From Marinobacter sp. Arc7-DN-1 (GTDB lineage Bacteria > Pseudomonadota > Gammaproteobacteria > Pseudomonadales > Oleiphilaceae), in assembly GCF_003441595.1 (NCBI RefSeq), contig NZ_CP031848.1, positions 248,001 to 312,000 of the forward strand: a stretch of DNA of 64,000 bases, read 5' to 3'. Each line of letters starts with the position of its first letter. Position 1 is the stretch's first letter. The position numbers and the translations under genes were made by a program. Shown here piece after piece: positions 1-8,176 of the stretch. The notes under the pieces are model-generated. The model was not told where the DNA came from, did no database searches, and was given only the letters and a program-made list of their open reading frames with translations.

Positions 1-626
1 AGCCCGACGCCATCGTAGTCGGGAAAGAAAAGAATCCTCGGGCTTCGGCTTCTCGCAACTAACCAGGTGATCAGCCGGTTGCTGATCTGGCCCTGATAAA
101 AGAGTACGGATCCATTCAGGTCCTCGGGTACCCAACTGGTGTCGTCCAGCAGGGCCTGGTTTTCCACCAACCACAAGGGGTTGCCCGAGGTCAGCGAGGT
201 ATCCGCCTGGCTGATATCGATGGCCAGGGCTCCTGCCAGGGAGGATAGGGCCCAGAGATTGAGGGATTTGCTGTCGCAACTCCAGGTCACTCCAGGGGCC
301 GTTGCTTTCAGTAGCCGGTAGGAAGCCTCGTGAGTATTCTTCCGACCTTTCGTGGATCGGGTAAGCGCCAGGTTCTTTGCACGAACCGGGAGATTCTCGT
401 CAACCGATTCGGCATCAGGTCGTAACTCTCGAAGATTCTGCCTAAACACCGTCGGGTTGGTGACACGATAGACGGTGCCGTTTCCCTGGCGCACCCTGGT
501 TACGCAGGCGGTCGTGCGGAGGAAGTCATCAAGTACTCGTTTTTGGGAAGGAGTGAACCGCGAGCCCACGCACTCTCCACCAGAATCCTCTAGCTTGATC
601 AATGCTTCTCTCAGGGATCTGTTCAT
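1..626 (-). CDS. mksG: MksG/JetD-like Toprim nuclease of Wadjet system (partial)
   Basis: The gene reads leftward from an ATG at 626 and is cut by the window edge after about 208 codons. The visible part has an N-terminal winged-helix-like region (reading MNRSLREALIKLEDSGGE at the start) and then the beginning of a Toprim domain: an acidic WLVENQ motif near residue 150 and FPDYDGVG near residue 205, the DxD signature of Toprim/topoisomerase VI-like nucleases. In MksBEFG/Wadjet systems this subunit cuts plasmid DNA after the SMC motor has extruded it. It starts 10 nt after the mksB stop, so it is the last gene of the operon. The Shine-Dalgarno is weak, which suggests coupling. The C-terminal catalytic residues are outside the window, so intactness cannot be judged. 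Confidence 0.85.
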   Translation of the reverse strand, partial: MNRSLREALIKLEDSGGECVGSRFTPSQKRVLDDFLRTTACVTRVRQGNGTVYRVTNPTVFRQNLRELRPDAESVDENLPVRAKNLALTRSTKGRKNTHEASYRLLKATAPGVTWSCDSKSLNLWALSSLAGALAIDISQADTSLTSGNPLWLVENQALLDDTSWVPEDLNGSVLFYQGQISNRLITWLVARSRSPRILFFPDYDGVG

Positions 627-636
627 GGGTGGGAAC

Positions 637-3408
637 TCACGCCTCAACAGCCTCTAACGGTTGCAGGATCTGCCAGTGTTTGCGGCTGATGTGGTTCATA
701 CCGTTGCTCCTCTGCTGAATAGGCACGCAGTAGTGGGCCGTGATCAACGGTGAAGGTGAGGCAAAGATCAGCGCGAAACCAAATTCGGAAGCGGTCTTGA
801 TCAGGCTCTTCTGGTTCGCCGCGTCCAGGGCCAGGGCTTCGTCCAGGTAGCACAACGCCTGGATCTGACGGGTCTTGTCCTGCATCAGGTACAGCATGGC
901 CAGTCCGGTAACCAGTTTGGCCATGAGCACGGTTCCGTTGGAGGCCGCGCTGTCGATATCGTCAAAGCTCTCAGGGTCCTGGTTTTCCTTTCCCAGCTCG
1001 AATGTCAGTCGGAACAGGTCGGCCACCTTCAGGCCGTGGCGGGCGCTGCCCTCGTCAATCAATAACTGGCGGGCCTGGTCCAGCTGCCGGTCGTCGAGCA
1101 CACTGGTTTGATTGAACAACTCAAAGGACTCACCGGATTCTACCTTTTCCGCAGTCTGTATCAGCAGATCAATGGCGTCCACCAGGTGGCTTTCGTGAAC
1201 CGGCTGGATGCGGAACACCTTGAGATCTGACAGCCTTCTGCGGCTGATTAACCGATTGAATTCATGCATGGCATTTTCAAAGGACTGCAGGTTGCCCCGA
1301 AGATCCCGGAGACTGGCCGTCACGGTGACCACGGCGCTGCGGGCTTTCTTTTCCAGTGCTTCTGCTTCCCGGGCGAGGTGATGGCGAAATTCAACCATCA
1401 GCCGGATTTCCTCCTCCGTGCTCGGGGCATACTGGAACTTGGTCAGTCCGCCGCTGTGGAGCGTGATGCGCAGGTGGTGGAGGTCCCGGTCCAGGTCTTT
1501 CAGTCGCTGGCAGTCCCGCTGGTATTCCCGCAACGTTTCGGCCAACCGGTCGAGGGGTAACTCGGGGTCGCCCACCCAGGGAGTGTGGGGCAGGTCTTCC
1601 AGCCAGTTAAATTGCTCGTCTGTATCACCCCGGTTCTGGCGGATGCGATCTATCTCCTGATGCGCGGCCTCCAGCTTTTGCTTTTGGTTCGCCAATGTCT
1701 GGAGCTGATCTCTCAGGGCTTGTTGTCGGACGCTGGCCTGTTTCTGGGCATGGTCAATCTCAGTCAGTTCCCGGTTGGCTGCGCCCATTTCCTTTCGTCG
1801 GTCCGGGTGAGTGTTTTGAAGGCGTTTCAACTCATCAAACTGTTCCAGGCCCTTTTCCAGATTCTTTGCTTCCTGCTCAAGCTCCAGCTTGCGCTTCCGT
1901 TGGCTATCGAGCTCCCGGGCCGCAGCCTGCTGTTCCTCCAGCGCCTGGAGCCGGGCCTGGCATTCTTCGGTCAGGCGCGCAATCTCCTCAGCTGACCGTT
2001 GCTCATGTTGCGGCAACTGGTTCTGGAGGGACAGGTTCAGGCCTGGTAGCAGCAACCTGTCCTCCGGCATGCTCTGTAGCCAATGGTGAAGTTCAGCGGA
2101 GTCCAGTTGATACTCCCGAGGGGACAGGGTGAGCAGTTGGCGGTTAAGACTTCTGTTGAGAACGTTGAGCCCTTCTTCAGAGACGTGTTGCTTCAGGGTC
2201 AGATAAAGGTTGTCTGATAGCGTCTCCTGCTCCTTGCTCAGTGCCGACAGCTCCTTTTTCTCCCGCTGGATCTGACGTTCGAGAGCTGCGCCGGACTGAC
2301 TGTCGGCGCCGGCCAGAAGGGCAATCTGGCGGTCACGGTTCTGGATGGCGGTGGTCAGCTGCTGCTCAAGCTGAGCCCGGGCAGTGACCAGGGCAAACTG
2401 GTTCTCCAGCTCCGCAAGGCGCGTTTCTTCGGCCTTCAGGGTTTGCAGCCTCTGATTAAGTTCAAGCTGGCGCCGGGTCTGCTCCCGGTCTTTTGCCAGC
2501 AGTTCTGCTTCCTCTCGCTCCAGTTTCTGGTGCTGGTCCTGAAGGCTCTGGCCCTGGGTGTGGTAATGGTTTTGCCAGCGCTCCAGACCATCATCGATCA
2601 GCGGGCGCCGGGCAATGATCCGACCCCGTATGGTGAGTCGTTCTTCCTGAAGTTTTTCCAGGTCGTCAATGAGCCCTTGCTGGTTGCGGGCGGCATTGTA
2701 TTGCTCCCGGTCCTGGTTCACTTCTGCGAAGGCTTTGTCCCACTCCTGTTTGAAGTCCACGACGGAGTCCGGCAACTGGCGGCTGAAGATTTGCAACAGA
2801 TGCCGTTTCACTTCGGCGGAACTCAGTTTGTCCAACCGCAGGGTTCGGGTGAGCACTTGCCGATAGGCACTGGCGTCGTTGCGGTTCTCCAGCCGGAACA
2901 CGGTAAAGTCGGAACTGGTCTGTCCGCGCTTGCGGGCGCCGCCGTAGACCATTTCGGCGAAGTCCGTGGATGAGTAGAAGTTGGCCGTTCGCCCATGGTG
3001 GGCAAGCTGCTCCAATAGCCGGGGTTGTGTCACCAGCTTGCCGTTTTCCAGGCGGTACTCTTCGATATCCAAAGGCCCCCGGTAGGCAAAATACTCATAG
3101 TCGTGGCTGAAGCCTTTGCCTACGCAGCCCAGTACCACGGAACCGGATTCCGGCAGGGTGACCTCCAGCAGGATATAGCTGCTGTTGGAGGGGAAGTAGA
3201 ATCGCCGGGCCTTATCCTTGTCATGAGCACCAAAGTCCAGGTGCCGCTTGTCGATGATCAGCAGGTATTGCAGGGCGTTGATCAGGCTGGTTTTGCCGGT
3301 GTTGTTCGGGGCGATGAGAGAGACGGACTCATCCAGGGGAAGCTCTGCCCGTTCGTACCCGGCACTGTTGAGGAGCACCAGTTGCTGGAAACCGTAATCT
3401 GAGCTCAT
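637..3408 (-). CDS. mksB: MksB/JetC-like SMC ATPase
   Basis: 923-residue SMC-like ATPase, the DNA-extruding motor of the MksBEFG (Wadjet) plasmid-defence complex. The N-terminal ATP-binding head carries a degenerate Walker A, APNNTGKTS at residues 33-41, in which the first glycine is replaced, as in MksB relatives. A long glutamine- and leucine-rich coiled coil covers roughly residues 230-640. The C-terminal head has an SNGTVLMAKL signature-like region and a Walker B, CYLDE, with D856 and E857. Its ATG overlaps the mksE stop (ATGA), and mksG follows 10 nt later. The length fits MksB (about 900-950) rather than the longer MukB. Paralogous SMC systems such as SbcC or MukB are excluded by the neighbours. 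Confidence 0.93.
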   Translation of the reverse strand: MSSDYGFQQLVLLNSAGYERAELPLDESVSLIAPNNTGKTSLINALQYLLIIDKRHLDFGAHDKDKARRFYFPSNSSYILLEVTLPESGSVVLGCVGKGFSHDYEYFAYRGPLDIEEYRLENGKLVTQPRLLEQLAHHGRTANFYSSTDFAEMVYGGARKRGQTSSDFTVFRLENRNDASAYRQVLTRTLRLDKLSSAEVKRHLLQIFSRQLPDSVVDFKQEWDKAFAEVNQDREQYNAARNQQGLIDDLEKLQEERLTIRGRIIARRPLIDDGLERWQNHYHTQGQSLQDQHQKLEREEAELLAKDREQTRRQLELNQRLQTLKAEETRLAELENQFALVTARAQLEQQLTTAIQNRDRQIALLAGADSQSGAALERQIQREKKELSALSKEQETLSDNLYLTLKQHVSEEGLNVLNRSLNRQLLTLSPREYQLDSAELHHWLQSMPEDRLLLPGLNLSLQNQLPQHEQRSAEEIARLTEECQARLQALEEQQAAARELDSQRKRKLELEQEAKNLEKGLEQFDELKRLQNTHPDRRKEMGAANRELTEIDHAQKQASVRQQALRDQLQTLANQKQKLEAAHQEIDRIRQNRGDTDEQFNWLEDLPHTPWVGDPELPLDRLAETLREYQRDCQRLKDLDRDLHHLRITLHSGGLTKFQYAPSTEEEIRLMVEFRHHLAREAEALEKKARSAVVTVTASLRDLRGNLQSFENAMHEFNRLISRRRLSDLKVFRIQPVHESHLVDAIDLLIQTAEKVESGESFELFNQTSVLDDRQLDQARQLLIDEGSARHGLKVADLFRLTFELGKENQDPESFDDIDSAASNGTVLMAKLVTGLAMLYLMQDKTRQIQALCYLDEALALDAANQKSLIKTASEFGFALIFASPSPLITAHYCVPIQQRSNGMNHISRKHWQILQPLEAVEA

Positions 3409-3998
3409 GGGGTATCATCCTCGTCATCCTGATCGCCAGCCCAGGACACATCCTCGGCCTGATCCACCTGGCTGGCCAGTTCTTCGTAATGGTCCAGGTA
3501 GCGACACACCGCCGGCAGCAATTGCCAGGCTCCGGAATCGAAACGGGCAAAGCCGAAGTTTTCGGCGGTTTTCATTAACCCTGACAAACCGGGTAGATCC
3601 AGCTCCTCCGCATCCAGCAGGTCCTGATGTTGCTCGTAAACAGTGGTTAGCAGAGTCTGATCAATGCGCCAGTGCCCGAATTTCATCAGCGGTATGCCCG
3701 CATCCGCCTGAGTGTCGAAAAGGACCATGAACAACAGGGCCAACTGGCGCGTGGCCTTGTTGGTTGTCGCGCTGCCTTCGTCCTGATGGAACCAGGCAAA
3801 CCCACGTCCATCGAGACGAAGTTCGTGTCCCAACGCCGTAAAGATGGCCTGATAGTCGTTGATATTGCGTTCAAGCTCTTCCCATAACGCCGGTTCCGCG
3901 AGGCGGTTCAGGTGGCGGCCCCGGCTGAACCACCGGAAAAGCTGGGCCAGGCTCGGCAGGTTATCCGCGATCTGATTGAATTGGCTCGTATTATCCAC
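3405..3998 (-). CDS. mksE: MksE/JetB-like condensin subunit
   Basis: 197-residue MksE-type winged-helix (KITE) subunit that bridges the kleisin MksF and the SMC heads. It is recognised by position between mksF and mksB, by size and by its helical content (for example LFRWFSRGRHLN near residue 21). The tail is very acidic (DQDDEDDTP). The reading frame begins with GTG at 3998, 31 nt downstream of the mksF stop. I see no better ATG upstream, and the Shine-Dalgarno is poor, so translation is probably coupled. It overlaps mksB by 4 nt. The family call rests on synteny as much as on sequence. Confidence 0.85.
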   Translation of the reverse strand: MDNTSQFNQIADNLPSLAQLFRWFSRGRHLNRLAEPALWEELERNINDYQAIFTALGHELRLDGRGFAWFHQDEGSATTNKATRQLALLFMVLFDTQADAGIPLMKFGHWRIDQTLLTTVYEQHQDLLDAEELDLPGLSGLMKTAENFGFARFDSGAWQLLPAVCRYLDHYEELASQVDQAEDVSWAGDQDDEDDTP

Positions 3999-4029
3999 AG
4001 TTGCTACTCACAGTTGTCACTCACGGATC

Positions 4030-5325
4030 TCACTTAGAGGGCTCGCTTAAAGGATCATTGGCTTCTGGATCGGGCTGGACCAGGCGGTAGGGCCAGTAAA
4101 GGACAGAAACCTTTGAAAGGCTTGTAGTTGTGGGCTCTGCCTCCAATTGTGTTTCCCATTGATCCTCCCTCGCAAGGTCATGATAAAGTCTCAGGAGGAC
4201 CTGGTCAGGCAGGGAGGGGTAGTGTTGCCGCAGCCATTCCAGCAGGTTGTAAACCGGAAGCCCGGTCAACAATTGTTGTCGGAGCTGGTCTTCGTCAATC
4301 CACTCCGCAATGGCCACGGGCGCTGCATCCACTTCGTCCGGGAAGGCCTGTTCATTGGGCTCAAAATTCCTGGCCTCGGCCATGATGGTTTTCACCTGGT
4401 CCCCCACGGACACACTGCGGCTCTGGTGCACACGCCAGACCGGCAACCAGGGTTGACCCTGCCGCTTCCGAAACGCCCGGTTGAGGCCCTTTTTTCGGAC
4501 CTGGCCCAGCAGGCGGCTTATGGCGGAGGACAGATTGTTATGCTGGCGTGCTTCCTCCCGAAGGGGCAACAGAATGTCGGCACACTGCTGGGCCGTGACT
4601 CGCCCCAGCCGGCGCAATTCCTTTGCCTGGTAACCAACGTGCCTGAGACGGTTCAGGTGGCTGTACAGTGCACCCTTGGTTACCAGACGGTTGTAGCCAA
4701 GGTCGAGAGCCTCTTCCGCCGCTGCCAGATGATGATAGAAAATGCCTGAAGGGCCGGAATCCATCATCGCGTTCATCGGCTCAACATACTGGTCATAGGC
4801 ATCGAGCACGGACTTGTAGCGCCTGGCAATGGGGGCCCGGGTATCGGATGACTTGGCCTGTTCGGCCAACTCCGCGATGGCGTGGCGGTCCTGCTCCAGT
4901 TGGCGGGCAATGTCTCTGAACAGGGTGGAGAGCCGATTAATTGCAGAGGTTTGCTGGCCGGTATCACCCGCCTCTATGCCGGAGGTGAGCGTTTCTGTCG
5001 CGCCACGAATGGCCTCAATGCGTGCCTGGATGACCGAAGACAGCCCCAGTTCGTGTTCATGAGTCAAACCACGCACAAATTCCAACACGTGGGCATTCAC
5101 CACAAAGCGTTCAGAGCGACTCTGAACCTCCAGCACGCCACTGGCAAAAAGTTTGCGCAGGGCATCACCGACTTGATTGTCATCCAGTGCCGGCTGGGCC
5201 TGTCGAATCGCTGCAAGGATCTGCTCTTCGGAGAACGCCGGCATATCCCGGGTGGCCCTGACCAAGGATTCAACGGTTTCCCAGTGCTCAAAAAGTGTGC
5301 GGGTGAGATGTTTAGGACTCGCCAT
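4030..5325 (-). CDS. mksF: MksF/JetA-like kleisin subunit
   Basis: 431-residue kleisin-type subunit of the MksBEFG/Wadjet complex. The N-terminal half (residues 1-100) looks like a winged helix with LTRTLFEHWETVESLV. The middle (100-290) is a long alpha-helical region with DAYDQYVEPMNAMMD and the C-terminal part ends in the KVSVLYWPYRLVQP region. In the complex it links MksE to the two MksB heads. The ATG at 5325 lies 5 nt after the vapC stop codon and has only a weak ribosome-binding site inside vapC, which suggests co-transcription and translational coupling with the toxin gene. The alternative name JetA is equally valid; the Wadjet subtype cannot be fixed without a search. Confidence 0.87.
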   Translation of the reverse strand: MASPKHLTRTLFEHWETVESLVRATRDMPAFSEEQILAAIRQAQPALDDNQVGDALRKLFASGVLEVQSRSERFVVNAHVLEFVRGLTHEHELGLSSVIQARIEAIRGATETLTSGIEAGDTGQQTSAINRLSTLFRDIARQLEQDRHAIAELAEQAKSSDTRAPIARRYKSVLDAYDQYVEPMNAMMDSGPSGIFYHHLAAAEEALDLGYNRLVTKGALYSHLNRLRHVGYQAKELRRLGRVTAQQCADILLPLREEARQHNNLSSAISRLLGQVRKKGLNRAFRKRQGQPWLPVWRVHQSRSVSVGDQVKTIMAEARNFEPNEQAFPDEVDAAPVAIAEWIDEDQLRQQLLTGLPVYNLLEWLRQHYPSLPDQVLLRLYHDLAREDQWETQLEAEPTTTSLSKVSVLYWPYRLVQPDPEANDPLSEPSK

Positions 5326-5330
5326 GGTAC

Positions 5331-5765
5331 TCAGACGCTCTTTGAAGCAAGGCTGGCGTCGATGCCAAAGAAAATGGCTGCGTTCACAAGCGCCTCGTCT
5401 TCGCTGATTAAACGGGCCTGGTGATGTTCCGCGCAGGCCAGGTGAAGCGCATCCAACGTCCTCAGGCTCGTCTTCCTTGTTCCAATCCAGTGGCTCGCTC
5501 GTTGATAGTGGGTCGTTTCAATGGGGCAAAGGGTGAAGCGGCCATGACTTACATCGTCATGGAACGCACTTTCGATACGGTTCGCCTGAGGCTCACTGAG
5601 TTCCCCCATTCGAACCCAACGGGCCAGTGCGCTTGCAACCTCAACTTCTGTCAGATGACTGATAAGAACAGGCCTGGTCTGTGACTCAAGCAAAGCCTGA
5701 ACCTGATCGCTGGTGCGTTCCTGGCGGTAATAGGGCAGAACGGCGCTGGTGTCAAAGTAAACCAT
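5331..5765 (-). CDS. vapC: VapC-type PIN-domain toxin
   Basis: 144-residue PIN-domain ribonuclease toxin. It starts at the ATG at 5765, which overlaps the antitoxin stop by one base (TGATG); a TTG one codon earlier is also possible. The acidic catalytic residues are in place: D5 (VYFDTSA), E42 (TEVEVASAL), D105 (LDALHLA) and D123 (SEDEAL). VapC toxins cut tRNA or rRNA and are neutralised by the VapB protein encoded just upstream. Unusually, the gene ends 5 nt before the mksF start on the same strand, so toxin-antitoxin and plasmid-defence genes probably share a transcript. All catalytic positions are intact. Confidence 0.92.
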   Translation of the reverse strand: MVYFDTSAVLPYYRQERTSDQVQALLESQTRPVLISHLTEVEVASALARWVRMGELSEPQANRIESAFHDDVSHGRFTLCPIETTHYQRASHWIGTRKTSLRTLDALHLACAEHHQARLISEDEALVNAAIFFGIDASLASKSV

Positions 5766-6001
5766 CAATAACGCTCATCGTCTCTGAGCTGCCGCACCGC
5801 CCGAGCGGAACTTTCCCGGGAGGGGGGCAATGAGGCCCTGAGTTCTGACCGGTTCGGAAACTGAATTTTTTCTGGCAGGGCTGCGGTCAGGCGCGCAGCA
5901 GGTTTGCCATGGCGAAGGATAACAATCTCTTCTCCGGCGGCCACGGCGTCCAATAGATTTGAGAGTTTTTCCCGGGTTTCCCGGACATTGATTGTCTGCA
6001 T
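5765..6001 (-). CDS. vapB: VapB/Phd-type antitoxin
   Basis: 78-residue antitoxin of the Phd/YefM type: it begins MQTINVRETREKLSNLLDAV, the usual dimerisation and DNA-binding fold, and continues with EEIVILRHGKPAARL. The last ~30 residues are the toxin-binding tail. A longer open frame runs upstream to 6229, but the ATG at 6001 has a GGGGTAAAGG ribosome-binding region and gives the expected family length. Upstream, at 6020-6036, lies an inverted repeat that may be its autoregulatory operator. It pairs with VapC by a one-base overlap. Confidence 0.9.
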   Translation of the reverse strand: MQTINVRETREKLSNLLDAVAAGEEIVILRHGKPAARLTAALPEKIQFPNRSELRASLPPSRESSARAVRQLRDDERY

Positions 6002-6019
6002 AACCTTTACCCCATTTGT

Positions 6020-6036
6020 GTACACAATAAGTGTAC
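6020..6036. promoter_or_regulatory. Inverted repeat, likely VapB autoregulatory operator
   Basis: GTACAC-AATAA-GTGTAC is a perfect 6-bp inverted repeat with a 5-bp spacer, and the left arm is itself part of the palindrome GTGTACAC (6018-6025). It sits 18 bp upstream of the vapB start codon, where toxin-antitoxin complexes normally bind to repress their own operon. The operator role is inference from position and symmetry. Confidence 0.45.
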
Positions 6037-6110
6037 TCCTGATCGGGGTTTGGTCGCAATTTAACGCCCCGGGGTATTTTCGGTTTCCGGGTCCCGGTTC
6101 GATCTGAAAC

Positions 6111-6139
6111 TTGAATAATTCGAGCGCTCGTTCTATTTT
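6111..6139 (+). promoter_or_regulatory. Promoter with palindromic operator in the spacer
   Basis: TTGAAT (6111-6116), a 17-bp spacer and TATTTT (6134-6139) make a plausible sigma-70 promoter for the operon starting at 6160. The spacer contains the perfect 10-bp palindrome CGAGCGCTCG at 6121-6130, exactly between -35 and -10, the classical place for a repressor to block RNA polymerase. The TetR gene at 15977 in the same gene block is the obvious candidate ligand, by inference only. A strong GGAGG ribosome-binding site follows at 6148-6152. Confidence 0.5.
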
Positions 6140-6159
6140 TATATTCCGGAGGTCGAAAT

Positions 6160-6960
6160 ATGAACAATTCCAATAACACGAACCCTGGCAACACAAACTG
6201 GTCCCTGCGCGTGGACGGCAAGACTGCACTGGTTACCGGTGCGGCAGGCGGCCTGGGCCACAGCTTTACCCGATGCCTGCTGGAGGCCGGTGCAACGGTC
6301 ATTGTCAGTGGCCGCCGCCGCGAGGCACTGGAGTCCCTCAAGGTTGAATTTCCCGAGCATGCTGATCGGGTCCATGTTGTCACCATGGATGTCACCGACG
6401 AGGCAAGCGTCACTGAAGCGTTCGACACCATGGCCGATGACATTGCCATCCCCGATGTCGTGGTTTCCAATGCTGGCGTGGCGACCAGCAAGAAGGCACT
6501 GAACCTGACCGGTTCGGACTGGGACCGGGTGATTGACACCAATCTCAAGGGCTGCTGGCTGGTCAGCAACGAAGCGGCACGCCGCCTCTCGGCAATCAAC
6601 CGGGGCGGCAGCATCATCATGATTTCTTCCATTCTTGGCCATCGCGTGGCCGGCAACGTGGCGCCTTATGCCGCCGCAAAGGCCGGCGTTGAGCAGCTGA
6701 CCCGTGCCCTTGCGCTCGAATGGGCCCGTTACGGTATCCGCGTCAACGCGCTGGCACCGGGGTACATTGAAACCGACCTGAACCGTGATTTCTTCGCCAG
6801 TGAACCCGGTCAGAAAATGATCCGTCGCATTCCCCAGCGTCGCCTGGGGCAGGCCGATGATCTCTCCGGTCCGTTGCTGCTTCTGGCTTCAGGGCTTTCC
6901 GACTACATGACCGGCAGCACCCTTGTGGTTGATGGCGGTCATCTTCAATCCTCACTGTAA
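6160..6960 (+). CDS. Short-chain dehydrogenase/reductase, LvaD-like position
   Basis: 266-residue SDR oxidoreductase. The Rossmann motif TGAAGGLG is at residues 26-33, SNAG at 103-106, catalytic serine S157, and the YxxxK pair Y170/K174, so the active site is complete. The first ~16 residues are asparagine-rich and precede the domain. GGAGG is 7 nt before the ATG. It is the first gene of an operon whose next four products match the lva (levulinate) gene families. In that pathway the SDR (LvaD) reduces 4-ketoacyl-CoA to 4-hydroxyacyl-CoA; here it could do that or oxidise a hydroxyl. The specific substrate is not known from sequence. Confidence 0.85.
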   Translation: MNNSNNTNPGNTNWSLRVDGKTALVTGAAGGLGHSFTRCLLEAGATVIVSGRRREALESLKVEFPEHADRVHVVTMDVTDEASVTEAFDTMADDIAIPDVVVSNAGVATSKKALNLTGSDWDRVIDTNLKGCWLVSNEAARRLSAINRGGSIIMISSILGHRVAGNVAPYAAAKAGVEQLTRALALEWARYGIRVNALAPGYIETDLNRDFFASEPGQKMIRRIPQRRLGQADDLSGPLLLLASGLSDYMTGSTLVVDGGHLQSSL

Positions 6961-6970
6961 GGAGTGGGCT

Positions 6971-8176
6971 GTGGACTTCAATCTGAACGCCAGGAACGAG
7001 TCTTACCGAAAACGCATCCGGGATTTTGTGGAACAGGAACTGTTGCCGCTGGAGCAGAACCCGGAGGCCTACGATGAGCATGAGAACATTGCGCACGACC
7101 ATCTCGAGAAGATGCGCGCCAAGGCAAAACAGCAGGGCCTGTGGTGCCTGCAGATTCCTGGGCATCTGGGCGGCCAGGGGCTTGATGTCTCCGGTATGGC
7201 GGCCTGTTACGAGGAAATGAACCGCTCGATTTTCGGGCCGGTGGTGTTCAATTCCTCGGCACCGGACGACGGCAACATGATCGTGCTGGCGAAGGTGGCG
7301 ACCGAGGCCCAGCAGGAGCGCTGGCTCAAACCCATCGTGGAGGGCAAGGTACGGTCTTCGTTTGCCATGACCGAACCGCCCCCCGGCTGCGGCTCGGATC
7401 CCGGCATGATGCAGACTACCGCCACGCGCAAGGGCGACCGGTGGGTCATCCACGGCCACAAGCACTATATTACCGGCGCCGCCGAAGCGTCCCATTTCAT
7501 CTTGATTGCCCGGACTTCCGACGATACCCGCAAGGGCCTGAGCGCTTTCATGTTCCACAAGGATGATCCGGGCTGGGAGATCGTCCGGCGGATTCCGATC
7601 ATGGGGCCGGAAGAGCACGGCGGTCATTGCGAGCTCCGGTTCGATGGCCTGGAAATTTCGGATGAGAACCGGCTGATGGAGGTCGGTGACGGCCTCAAGG
7701 TCACCCAGATCCGCCTGGGCACGGCCCGTCTGACCCACTGCATGCGCTGGCTCGGCCTGGCCCGTCGCTCCCTGGAGATTGCCACCGAGTATGTCGATAC
7801 CCGGGAATCCTTCGGTCAGACCCTGGCCCAGCGCGAGGGCGTGCAGTGGCTGCTGGGCGAGGCCGCGATGGAGATCCAGATCGGCCGGCTATTGACCATG
7901 CACGCTGCCTGGAAGCTGGACCAGGGTGACTTCGCCCGCAAGGAAGTTTCCATGGCCAAGGTCGCGGTGGCCGACACCCTGCACAAGGCGGTGGACACGG
8001 CCATTCAGCTGTGCGGTGCCCGGGGTTATTCCAAGGATACCCCGCTGGAGTGGATCTACCGTTATGCCCGCCAGGCGCGGTTGGTGGATGGGGCCTCGGA
8101 AATACACAAGATGGTGTTCTCGAAGACCCTGCTGGCGGAGCGTACGGACTTCTGGCACTGGGGAGTGAAGGCCTGA
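6971..8176 (+). CDS. Acyl-CoA dehydrogenase family protein, ACAD10/11- or LvaC-like
   Basis: 401-residue FAD enzyme of the acyl-CoA dehydrogenase fold. I chose the GTG at 6971 because GGAG lies just upstream and the longer open frame overlaps the SDR gene. Middle-domain sequence FAMTEPPPGCGSDP and the C-terminal GARGYSKDTPLEWIYR region are typical. Where medium-chain enzymes have the catalytic Glu in YEGT, this protein reads VDGASE with Asp at residue 373, a change I associate with the ACAD10/11 and LvaC branch. Together with the adjacent kinase it probably processes a phosphorylated 4-hydroxyacyl-CoA. Its stop overlaps the next ATG by one base. Confidence 0.88.
   Translation: MDFNLNARNESYRKRIRDFVEQELLPLEQNPEAYDEHENIAHDHLEKMRAKAKQQGLWCLQIPGHLGGQGLDVSGMAACYEEMNRSIFGPVVFNSSAPDDGNMIVLAKVATEAQQERWLKPIVEGKVRSSFAMTEPPPGCGSDPGMMQTTATRKGDRWVIHGHKHYITGAAEASHFILIARTSDDTRKGLSAFMFHKDDPGWEIVRRIPIMGPEEHGGHCELRFDGLEISDENRLMEVGDGLKVTQIRLGTARLTHCMRWLGLARRSLEIATEYVDTRESFGQTLAQREGVQWLLGEAAMEIQIGRLLTMHAAWKLDQGDFARKEVSMAKVAVADTLHKAVDTAIQLCGARGYSKDTPLEWIYRYARQARLVDGASEIHKMVFSKTLLAERTDFWHWGVKA

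Noticed and set aside
5775..6656. Long minus-strand open frame overlapping vapB and the SDR gene
   Set aside because: It is an antisense shadow of the SDR gene and out of frame with vapB; the motif-bearing frames are the real genes.
8011..8176. Upstream in-frame extension of the kinase gene
   Set aside because: It lies wholly inside the acyl-CoA dehydrogenase gene; the ATG at 8176 overlaps its stop and gives a normal kinase N-terminus.
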